Source: an uncultured Prevotellaceae bacterium
GTDB lineage: Bacteria > Bacteroidota > Bacteroidia > Bacteroidales > Bacteroidaceae
NCBI GenBank assembly: GCA_946405695.1
Contig: CAMJIA010000034.1
Coordinates: 1-16,221, forward strand
Length of the DNA: 16,221 nt
Reading direction: 5' to 3'
Part shown: in pieces, positions 1-4,517 of the stretch
Position numbering within the stretch: the stretch's first letter is position 1
How the letters are laid out: each line of letters begins with the position of its first letter
Notes under the pieces: generated by a model
Database searches by the model: none
Seen by the model: only the letters and a program-made list of their open reading frames with translations
Told to the model about the DNA's origin: nothing
Made by a program: the position numbers and the translations under genes

Positions 1-37
1 TCAACCTTTTGGAATGGAAATTTGGAGAATTGGAAAA
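1..37. repeat. direct repeat, left copy, flanking ATPase/STAS-like operon
   Basis: The first 31 nt recur identically at 1066-1096. After one mismatch (G to A) the next five bases also match, giving 36/37. This copy holds the TTTG -33 box of the operon promoter. The right copy lacks the -7 box. The window begins inside or at the edge of the repeat, so its true left limit cannot be seen. Confidence 0.9.
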
Positions 38-52
38 TAGTTTGTATCTTTG
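21..52 (+). promoter_or_regulatory. Bacteroidetes-type promoter of the ATPase/STAS-like operon
   Basis: TTTG (21-24), then exactly 20 nt, then TATCTTTG (45-52). This matches the known Bacteroidetes sigma-ABfr pattern of TTTG at -33 and TAnnTTTG at -7. Transcription should start near 59-60. That rules out the TTG at 50 as a start codon, because it lies inside the -7 box, and supports the ATG at 83. Confidence 0.85.
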
Positions 53-82
53 CAAACAGATTATAGCAAAAAAGTCGAAATC

Positions 83-733
83 ATGGATGTAGCATTCTTG
101 TTGGATAATTATTTCAAAGGGGCTCAGGATGTCTCGATAGACGTGTTTGACGCACAGACCCTAAATACTGTGTACAAAGACGTTATTAATGCTATGACCT
201 CTCATTTCGAAATTGAAGTCAGTGTGCTTCAGGCACTAAGCTACTGCCTTTATGAGATGATGGACAACGTTCATATCCATTCTGGTAAGCCTTTAGGAAC
301 TGCTATCACTTACTATGACGACAAGCAGAAGACTTTGCGTGTTCTTATTGCCGATGACGGAATGGGCATTCAGGCGTCTCTTGCACAAAACAAAGACTAC
401 GAAAATATCACGGAGCCAGAAGCCCTGAAAATGTGTCTTGAAGATAAGATTACTGATGGTAAGGGAATGGGATTTGGACTATATACTACATCAAGACTGG
501 TTGACAATATCGGTAAAGAGTTTATCCTTCATTCTGGTTCTCATAAACTTATCACCCAAAATGGGCATACTGAGATTATTGAGAACGGCCTTTGGCAAGG
601 TACACTAATCTATATGGAAATAGGCACAGGAGAAGAGATTGACCCCAGCCAGATTGTTGACCACAGGGCAGATGCTGCCAGTGAATATAACGAAACGTTT
701 GTTGAAACAGAAGAATTGGAATCATTATGGTAG
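83..733 (+). CDS. GHKL (HATPase_c) ATP-binding protein, anti-sigma/histidine-kinase-like
   Basis: A 216-aa cytoplasmic protein with a Bergerat-fold ATP-binding domain. The N box is at residues 57-66 (YEMMDNVHIH; E58, N62 and H66 expected at Mg-ATP). The G1 box is DDGMG at 91-95 and the G2 box is GKGMGFGL at 126-133. No sensor, phospho-acceptor histidine or membrane segment is seen, so it resembles stand-alone anti-sigma kinases (RsbW/SpoIIAB type) more than a full histidine kinase. The C-terminal 35 residues are acidic. An upstream in-frame TTG at 50 lies inside the promoter, so the ATG at 83 is preferred. The stop codon overlaps the next gene by 7 nt, which implies translational coupling and a joint function with the STAS-like partner. 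The family call is firm; the target (sigma factor, partner protein or phage signal) is unknown. Confidence 0.85.
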   Translation: MDVAFLLDNYFKGAQDVSIDVFDAQTLNTVYKDVINAMTSHFEIEVSVLQALSYCLYEMMDNVHIHSGKPLGTAITYYDDKQKTLRVLIADDGMGIQASLAQNKDYENITEPEALKMCLEDKITDGKGMGFGLYTTSRLVDNIGKEFILHSGSHKLITQNGHTEIIENGLWQGTLIYMEIGTGEEIDPSQIVDHRADAASEYNETFVETEELESLW

Positions 734-1023
734 AATTTAAATTCATAGAATACGGTACCGACTTTGGAACACGTGATATGGGACAAAAGCTCAGACAAGA
801 GTTATTGCCACTTATCAAAGGGAATGACAAAGTTGTCCTTGATTTTACTGGAGTTAATGTTGTTTCCAATTCTTTTGCTGACGAATGTATCGCAAAACTA
901 TTGTTGGAAATGCCATTGGATGAGCTGAAACAGCATACTACATTTAAAGGTCTCAACCCCTTGGCTGAGCGTAGCGTGTTAGTGGCCCTTCAAAGAAGAT
1001 ATAAAGTAATAAAAGGCAGTTAA
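727..1023 (+). CDS. STAS-like DUF4325 domain protein
   Basis: A 98-aa protein that appears to be a single domain of the DUF4325 (STAS-like) type. A hydrophobic strand VVLDFTGV at residues 36-43 is followed by VSNSFADE at 46-53, the position where anti-anti-sigma factors carry the phosphorylated serine. The C-terminal part has the LNPLAERS-type segment. The start ATG overlaps the stop region of the ATPase gene, so the two are coupled. By analogy with SpoIIAA/SpoIIAB the pair could form a kinase/antagonist switch; this is inference from fold and operon structure. DUF4325 has no settled function that I know of. Confidence 0.75.
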   Translation: MVEFKFIEYGTDFGTRDMGQKLRQELLPLIKGNDKVVLDFTGVNVVSNSFADECIAKLLLEMPLDELKQHTTFKGLNPLAERSVLVALQRRYKVIKGS

Positions 1024-1040
1024 TTACTTCTTCAGAATCA

Positions 1041-1066
1041 AGAGGATAGGCTTTTGACCATCCTCT
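1041..1066 (+). terminator. hairpin after the DUF4325 gene, possible terminator
   Basis: AGAGGAT-a-GG (1041-1050) can pair with CC-ATCCTCT (1058-1066), with one bulged A and a 7-nt loop. It lies 18 nt after the stop codon. The following sequence is CAACCTTTT rather than a clean T-run, so it would be a weak intrinsic terminator. Its last base is the first base of the right direct repeat. Confidence 0.45.
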
Positions 1067-1102
1067 CAACCTTTTGGAATGGAAATTTGGAGAATTAGAA
1101 AA
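1066..1102. repeat. direct repeat, right copy
   Basis: Second copy of the 37-nt repeat at the window start, with one mismatch at its 32nd base. It keeps TTTG of the -33 element (1086-1089) but runs into the palindrome at 1104 where the first copy has its -7 box, so it is not a working promoter by this signature. Confidence 0.9.
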
Positions 1103-1103
1103 C

Positions 1104-1127
1104 ATGTCAGGTACCAGTCCCTGACAT
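1104..1127. repeat. dispersed 25-bp palindromic repeat, copy 1
   Basis: ATGTCAGG (1104-1111) pairs perfectly with CCTGACAT (1120-1127) around an 8-nt centre that contains TACCAG. Related copies are at 1937-1961 and 2115-2139. All three share a preceding C and a following ATT, so the repeat unit is slightly longer than the palindrome. It resembles a REP-type extragenic element. Confidence 0.85.
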
Positions 1128-1140
1128 ATTCAGCTCGAAG

Positions 1141-1253
1141 CAACCGAACTATTGGCTAGTCTGAGTTTTACTATTAATAGTTGCAATCGTTACTATTAAG
1201 GTTTGCTATTGCTACCATTAATAGTAGTAATTGTAGTTCGCTGATTTAGGTTG
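1141..1253. repeat. nested dyad element beside the truncated ORF6N gene
   Basis: The outer arms are CAACC plus CGAACTA (1141-1151) against TAGTTCG (1234-1240) and GGTTG (1249-1253). The inner arms CAATCGTTACTATTAA (1184-1199) and TTAATAGTAGTAATTG (1218-1233) match at 13 of 16 positions. A perfect 12-bp palindrome ACTATTAATAGT sits at 1170-1181. The structure looks like a small non-coding mobile or folded element. Its right edge touches the stop codon of the ORF6N remnant. Confidence 0.5.
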
Positions 1254-1505
1254 TCAGTTTTCTGTCTTACGACTAGAGCAAGTTGATGTTCCATTTTGGA
1301 ATATCAAGTCAGACCTCAGAATATTGAACTCGTCCTTGGTAAGTTGAAACATAAAATCTGGCGGAAAACGTCTGATATTACGCTTTACCGCTTTATTCAA
1401 GTTACCTGTAGTTACCTGATATAACTCTGCCAAATCACGGTCAAGCATCACCCGCTGACCTCTAATCTCGTATATCTTGCTCTGGATAGTCTGTATTTCG
1501 TTCAT
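1254..1505 (-). pseudogene. truncated ORF6N-domain protein (3' part missing)
   Basis: The 83 codons from the ATG at 1505 encode the N-terminal part of an ORF6N DNA-binding domain. Recognisable segments are YEIRGQRVMLDRDLAELY (residues 12-29), KAVKRNIRRFPPDFMFQL (38-55) and the following DEF..LRSD. Relatives normally continue into a conserved SSWGG..Y.PYAFTEQG segment and a longer C-terminal region. Here the frame ends after about 15 unrelated-looking residues at a TGA that abuts the dyad element at 1141-1253. ORF6N proteins are common on Bacteroidetes phages and mobile islands and are thought to act in regulation. A short functional protein cannot be excluded. A TTG at 1529 is in frame but overlaps the probable -7 box. 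Confidence 0.7.
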
Positions 1506-1526
1506 ATTATCTTTGCTTACATAAGG

Positions 1527-1534
1527 CAAAGGTA
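1527..1534 (-). promoter_or_regulatory. -7 box (TACCTTTG) for the ORF6N remnant
   Basis: The minus strand reads TACCTTTG, a match to TAnnTTTG, 21 nt before the ATG at 1505. No TTTG is found 20 nt further upstream, so only half of the promoter signature is present. A second minus-strand candidate, TATCTTTG, lies at 1614-1621, also without a -33 box. Confidence 0.45.
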
Positions 1535-1653
1535 CACAATTATCAGAACACTCCCGCTAATGATACAATATTTTAATCATTTATAACAGATTAGAGAGTA
1601 ACTGGTCTACTCGCAAAGATATGTCACTTTAGGGTCGTCCGAGACATTCCCTG

Positions 1654-1769
1654 CACCCGTTCCGATGGCGTTTTGCAATCGTTCCGATGATACTTTAGGG
1701 GGGTAAAGTATCATCGGAACAGGTCGTAGATGACGTCGGAAACACCTGAAGATGCCGCTGGAACGGGTC
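1654..1769. repeat. hairpin element with perfect 17-bp stem and G6 loop
   Basis: GTTCCGATGATACTTTA (1681-1697) and its exact reverse complement (1704-1720) flank GGGGGG. Shorter related arms surround it: CCCGTTCC near 1655 faces GGAACGGG near 1760, and GTTCCGATG recurs near 1658. No ORF or promoter is associated, so it looks like an extragenic palindrome cluster. Confidence 0.8.
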
Positions 1770-1807
1770 ATAGATGTATTGGTCTTGTCTTGACATTTTC
1801 AAAAAAA

Positions 1808-1900
1808 TCTCTCATCTCTCACACAATCGCTGGAATTGCCTTTATACAAAGGGGTTCTGGCATGGGAGAGATAAAAATAATCTCTCACAGATCTCTCACA
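1808..1900 (+). repeat. 93-nt structured repeat, copy A (CTCTC variant)
   Basis: Architecture: two CTCTCA blocks at the 5' end, a variable stretch, TACAAAGGGG, a TCTGGCATG segment, GGGAGAGAT, then two more TCTCTCACA blocks. It aligns in order and length with copies B and C near 4156-4399, although most CT-rich blocks differ (CTCTC here, CCCTC there). The central GAGAG can pair with any of the CTCTC blocks. It lies between the G6 hairpin and palindrome copy 2, with no gene nearby. Confidence 0.65.
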
Positions 1901-1936
1901 TCTATGCTTGAAATTGTCGTTGAAAGACGTGATGAC

Positions 1937-1961
1937 ATGTCAGGTACCAGATCCCTGACAT
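1937..1961. repeat. dispersed 25-bp palindromic repeat, copy 2
   Basis: ATGTCAGG (1937-1944) and CCTGACAT (1954-1961) form perfect 8-bp arms with TACCAG in the centre. It differs from copy 1 by one inserted base. The same flanking C and ATT are present. Confidence 0.85.
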
Positions 1962-1969
1962 ATTGCTAT

Positions 1970-2068
1970 AGGCAGCTTCTAGGCAGCAATCACTCTGCTT
2001 CTAAGCATACTCTAGGCATACTCATTCAGTATGGGAAGAGTATGGCATCACTATGGGAAGAGCGAAGA
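1970..2068. repeat. degenerate array with 11-bp period
   Basis: Cutting every 11 nt from 1970 gives nine units in which related words recur in phase: AGGCAGC at 1970 and 1981; GCATACTC at 2005 and 2016; TATGGG at 2030 and 2052; AAGAG at 2036 and 2058. TATGGGAAGAG occurs twice, 22 nt apart. The orientation flips near 2025: GCATACTC before it, GAGTATGGC after it. An 11-bp period does not suit coding sequence and matches about one DNA helical turn. Confidence 0.65.
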
Positions 2069-2114
2069 TGTAAGATGTCAGAAACCACTGTGCGGCAACA
2101 ACGTCATTTTAAAC

Positions 2115-2139
2115 ATGTCATGTACCAGGTCCCTGACAT
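2115..2139. repeat. dispersed 25-bp palindromic repeat, copy 3
   Basis: ATGTCA (2115-2120) pairs with TGACAT (2134-2139). The left arm has one change (T for G) relative to copies 1 and 2, which shortens the perfect stem. The copy overlaps the 3' end of the minus-strand membrane-protein gene and supplies its stop codon and last residues. Confidence 0.8.
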
Positions 2140-2519
2140 ATTCGATTCCTCTTCAAAATCATAAAAGATAATATAATATTTAAAACAAAATGTAAGCCCC
2201 CCAATAAAAGAAACAAAAAATTTCCATTACCTATTACTAATAAAGTAATTATAAACAGACTAACAAAAATACTAAAAGTTAGATAGATTATGAAATATAG
2301 TAGCTCATTGTATTTAATTCTAAATAGATTCCATAAAGATATAAGGACAACAGGTATATCTATTATTAGTAAAAACGTATCAAGCACATCTGCAAAAGAA
2401 TGATAGATATAAATAATAAAGAAACCTAACAATAATGACTGTATCAGGAAATATAATGAAATGAATATTCTCATCTTTTCTTGTAATGATTTTCCAATAT
2501 TATTTGCTTTAATAAACAT
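2118..2519 (-). CDS. small hypothetical integral membrane protein
   Basis: A 133-aa protein not recognised as a known family. Four hydrophobic segments are visible at about residues 16-38, 45-66, 73-97 and 100-122, separated by short polar turns, so it is probably a four-helix inner-membrane protein. The last seven residues (ICQGPGT) and the TGA stop are encoded by palindrome copy 3, so the original C terminus may have been altered by that repeat. It is the last of four minus-strand genes spaced about 50-58 nt apart, all AT-rich. If the operon is an immunity cluster, a membrane immunity protein would fit, but nothing in the sequence proves it. Confidence 0.6.
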   Translation of the reverse strand: MFIKANNIGKSLQEKMRIFISLYFLIQSLLLGFFIIYIYHSFADVLDTFLLIIDIPVVLISLWNLFRIKYNELLYFIIYLTFSIFVSLFIITLLVIGNGNFLFLLLGGLHFVLNIILSFMILKRNRICQGPGT

Positions 2520-2572
2520 AAATGCATTACCTGGGAAATATGGAGTACTTTCCTCATAGAGTGATCAGCGGA

Positions 2573-3088
2573 TCATCCCTCGATCACCCTTTTTCCTTTT
2601 CCTATAAGTAAACTCAAAGAATCAAGGTAATCCGTGTGTATCTGAACATATCTCACCTTCGTAAATTCAATATTCATCACCCCACTTTTACGAAGTTCTG
2701 TATCGTATGAATCAAGAACAAAAGACTTTGTACCAACATCTTTTATTTTTCCAATATACAATACATCCTCACGATGCAGACAGATAGCAACCAAAATGTC
2801 ATCTCTTTTTAAATAAGAATAAAGCGAATCATTCTTATCTAATATATTGTTATTATCCAAAAACGGAATTTCCTCTTTTCTATTTTTTAAAGATAATATC
2901 TTATGCAACATTGTGCACTCTTTAATGTCATTTTCGTACACAACATATTTTTTGTTTGTAAACTGAAATCCATCTAATATATAGTCCACCACATTAAGTC
3001 TAATTAGAGACCACTGTTTACCACTATCTAAAAGGATTCCCGTTATGAGTTCCTTAAAACGTCTGATTTTTAATTCTACTAATTTCAT
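2573..3088 (-). CDS. hypothetical protein, possible immunity-type family
   Basis: A 171-aa soluble protein without signal peptide or membrane segment. The N-terminal half contains a VVDYILDGFQFTNKKYV segment (residues 33-49). The C-terminal half alternates short hydrophobic strands (ILVAICL, VLYIGKI, SFVLDSY, VRYVQIHTDYLDSLSLL), suggesting a small beta-barrel such as an SH3- or Sm-like fold. I have seen this general pattern in uncharacterised Bacteroidetes and Firmicutes proteins but cannot name the family. It lies between two other small AT-rich genes in one operon. Immunity to a polymorphic toxin is a guess from context. Confidence 0.6.
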   Translation of the reverse strand: MKLVELKIRRFKELITGILLDSGKQWSLIRLNVVDYILDGFQFTNKKYVVYENDIKECTMLHKILSLKNRKEEIPFLDNNNILDKNDSLYSYLKRDDILVAICLHREDVLYIGKIKDVGTKSFVLDSYDTELRKSGVMNIEFTKVRYVQIHTDYLDSLSLLIGKGKRVIEG

Positions 3089-3146
3089 AACATGTTACTT
3101 ATTTTAGACTCAGGAATCAAAAAACAGTCCTCATGATTGACTGCTT

Positions 3147-3692
3147 TCATTTCTGAGCCTTTTTCCATTCCTTGTACTCTTCTTTAGTACATAGATAGGA
3201 TTCTGTAAAATCAATATTCGATATTTTGTTTTTTATTAAAGCATTCTTTAGTTCTTCTGTAACGACAAAACGATATAGCGTATTTGTAATAGAAAAAAGT
3301 GAAGTTTTAATTTCTTTTCCATAATAAAAAGAAGGTTCTTCATCAAATGATGCCTTCTTTTCGTTCAAGTAAGGGTATTCGTCTAAACAGTATATCACAT
3401 AATATTGTTCTTCTGTACCTTCCACCTTAATTGGATAACATTTATCTGACATATCCATAAATTGCGACATCACATCTATAAACTTCTGAGAAAAAAAATA
3501 TTGGCCACATTCAAAAAGTCGGATGACATCATAATTCTTTTTTCCTGTTGCAACTCTAAATGTTATGTTTTCTGAAAGTTTTTTCTTCTGATAAGGCAAA
3601 AGATATTCACATAACAAACTATAGGGAATATCAGATGTTATTTCTATCTGGCTTCTTTTAAAAGCATTGTGTAAATCAAATACTGTAGTCAT
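3147..3692 (-). CDS. hypothetical protein, resembles Imm11/Imm43-type immunity proteins
   Basis: A 181-aa soluble protein. The segment at residues 63-92 (FFSQKFIDVMSQF, then CYPIKVEG), a tyrosine-rich middle (YYVIYCLDEYPYLN), and a C-terminal strand-helix unit (LYRFVVTEELKNALIKN) recall DUF1629/Imm11- or Imm43-like proteins. Those have a 'Sxxfvdvl...pv...yyll' pattern and end in a helix that reads the target. The resemblance is from memory and weak. No signal peptide or catalytic motif is visible. It is the second gene of the AT-rich operon, 50 nt after the 40-codon ORF. Confidence 0.6.
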   Translation of the reverse strand: MTTVFDLHNAFKRSQIEITSDIPYSLLCEYLLPYQKKKLSENITFRVATGKKNYDVIRLFECGQYFFSQKFIDVMSQFMDMSDKCYPIKVEGTEEQYYVIYCLDEYPYLNEKKASFDEEPSFYYGKEIKTSLFSITNTLYRFVVTEELKNALIKNKISNIDFTESYLCTKEEYKEWKKAQK

Positions 3693-3742
3693 TTTACTTT
3701 ATTTTTACGAAATAAAAGCTTTTGATAAGATTCTCCGTGAGT

Positions 3743-3865
3743 TTATTTATTCTTTTTAGGGAAATCTTGCAGATACCATTCTACTAGTTTCCATTCTTCA
3801 TCATACTCCATTTCGTAATCAAATTCACGAAACCAGACATTAACTTTGTTGCTCGTGTTCGACAT
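3743..3865 (-). CDS. small ORF, 40 aa, first gene behind the minus-strand promoter
   Basis: The ATG at 3865 begins 40 codons ending in TAA. The product is acidic and aromatic in the middle (WFREFDYEMEYDEEWKLVEW, residues 11-30), with a lysine-rich end. It starts about 16 nt after the predicted transcription start of a textbook promoter and precedes the 181-aa gene by 50 nt, which argues that it is translated. It may be a small functional protein, a leader, or the remnant of a longer gene. No family recognised. Confidence 0.5.
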   Translation of the reverse strand: MSNTSNKVNVWFREFDYEMEYDEEWKLVEWYLQDFPKKNK

Positions 3866-3887
3866 ATTGTTTTTCAAATACAGTCGA

Positions 3888-3919
3888 CAAAGGTACGAAC
3901 ATTTTTCTAATCAGCCAAA
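3888..3919 (-). promoter_or_regulatory. Bacteroidetes-type promoter of the AT-rich four-gene operon
   Basis: The minus strand carries TTTG (3919-3916), exactly 20 nt, then TACCTTTG (3895-3888). This is a full match to the TTTG/TAnnTTTG pattern. Transcription should start near 3881, giving a leader of about 16 nt before the 40-codon ORF. Confidence 0.8.
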
Positions 3920-3968
3920 TGCATTTTGGAAAATATGTGTCAACCTAAACAGGAATAACAAACGATTA

Positions 3969-4027
3969 TTCCCTGCCTGGGAACATTTTGCTCCCAGACT
4001 GGGAATCTAAAATTCCCATACTGGGAA
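3969..4027. repeat. three 15-bp palindromes at exact 22-bp spacing
   Basis: Copies begin at 3969, 3991 and 4013. The consensus is TTCCCANACTGGGAA; copy 1 differs around the centre and copy 2 at its first base. Spacers are 7 nt. Equal spacing of 22 bp puts all three on one face of the helix, as in operator arrays or iterons. They lie about 50 nt upstream of the minus-strand promoter. Confidence 0.8.
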
Positions 4028-4073
4028 TGAATAGCGGCACTTAATACGAACAATTGCTGGCATTAAACGTACA

Positions 4074-4100
4074 TTATTGAACAATAAGGATGCCTTATTG
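4074..4100. repeat. competing hairpins TTATTG / CAATAAGG / CCTTATTG
   Basis: CAATAAGG (4082-4089) pairs perfectly with CCTTATTG (4093-4100) around ATG. CAATAA can instead pair with TTATTG at 4074-4079. Part of the MITE-like element. Confidence 0.55.
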
Positions 4101-4155
4101 CCGAATAACGAACGAGTATTTGACGTTTCCTGATTTGGGTTGACTGTCGAAAATG

Positions 4156-4249
4156 TCCCTCACATACTCACATGACCCCTCTCAAAGGCCGATGTACAAA
4201 GGGCTGAAGGCACGTGAGGGATTTTCGTTCTCCCTCACGTCTCCCTCAC
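4156..4249 (+). repeat. 93-nt structured repeat, copy B (CCCTC variant)
   Basis: Order of blocks: TCCCTCACATACTCACA, a variable stretch, GTACAAAGGGCTG, AAGGCACGTGAGGGAT, then CTCCCTCACGTCTCCCTCAC. The order and length match copy A, and copy C when reversed. The central GTGAGGG can pair with any of the CCCTCAC blocks. A T6 tract and CTCTTCGAG follow the 3' end. Confidence 0.75.
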
Positions 4250-4306
4250 TTTTTTCTCTTCGAGCCCTCACGTCACCATGCGATAGGAGTGAATGTGACC
4301 CAAAAT

Positions 4307-4399
4307 GTGAGGGTAACGTGAGGGACATTGCTTATCCCTCACGTCCTTCAAATGCCCTGTAAATAAGGGTTTGAGGCTTGTGATGTGAGTATGTGAGGG
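4307..4399 (-). repeat. 93-nt structured repeat, copy C, inverted relative to B
   Basis: Read on the minus strand it begins CCCTCACATACTCACAT, identical to copy B over 17 nt. It keeps TTTACAGGGC in place of GTACAAAGGGC, then AAGGACGTGAGGGAT, then two CCCTCACG blocks. B and C face each other across a 57-nt spacer that also pairs (CCCTCACGTCAC at 4265-4276 with GTGAC and GTGAGGG at 4295-4313), so the whole 4156-4399 stretch can fold back on itself. Confidence 0.75.
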
Positions 4400-4437
4400 T
4401 AAAAATGGAAAACTCACAAAAAAAAAATACACAATAA

Positions 4438-4469
4438 TTTGGTTCGTACTGAAAAAAACGCTATCTTTG
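4438..4469 (+). promoter_or_regulatory. Bacteroidetes-type promoter of the envelope operon
   Basis: TTTG (4438-4441), 20 nt, TATCTTTG (4462-4469): a full match. A run of ten A (4418-4427) sits ten bases upstream of the -33 box and may act as an UP-like element. Transcription should start near 4476, leaving about 40 nt of leader before the preferred start at 4518. Confidence 0.85.
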
Positions 4470-4517
4470 CAAAGTACACAAGAACAAATGATGATGACTC
4501 AAGGGGAGGACGCTGCG

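Larger units (their letters stand above)
3939..4144. mobile_element. 206-bp MITE-like element with imperfect inverted ends
   Basis: The left end GTCAACCTAAACAGGAA (3939-3955) is the inverted match of the right end TTCCTGATTTGGGTTGAC (4127-4144), with one substitution and one gap. The triplet TGT stands next to each end, too short to be a convincing target duplication. The inside has no ORF but holds three palindromes (3969-4027) and a hairpin (4074-4100). No transposase is nearby, so mobility is an inference. Confidence 0.45.

Noticed and set aside
50..82. TTG start adding 11 residues to the ATPase
   Set aside because: The TTG is inside the TATCTTTG -7 box, upstream of the predicted transcript start.
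1614..1621. second minus-strand TATCTTTG as a promoter of the ORF6N remnant
   Set aside because: No TTTG at the right distance and about 100 nt from the ATG; the box at 1527-1534 is closer. Kept only as a possibility in that entry.
1730..2164. 144-codon plus-strand reading frame through the repeat block
   Set aside because: It runs through the 93-nt repeat, two palindromes and the 11-bp array, has no promoter box before it, and its product resembles no protein. Open by chance.
2561..2587. GTGATC/GATCAC dyad at the end of the 171-aa gene as a terminator
   Set aside because: Six-bp arms overlapping the stop codon, alternative pairings and no T-run on the minus strand; too weak to call.
3969..4027. 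CRISPR array suggested by regular repeats
   Set aside because: Repeats are 15 bp with 7-nt spacers and only three units; no cas genes. Not a CRISPR.
4153..4362. 69-codon plus-strand frame
   Set aside because: It lies wholly inside the inverted B/C repeat pair; the product is a by-product of repeated CCCTCAC words.
4467..4517. TTG or clustered ATG starts for the carboxypeptidase-regulatory-like protein
   Set aside because: The TTG is inside the -7 box, and the ATG triplet would place polar residues before the signal peptide that begins at the ATG at 4518.
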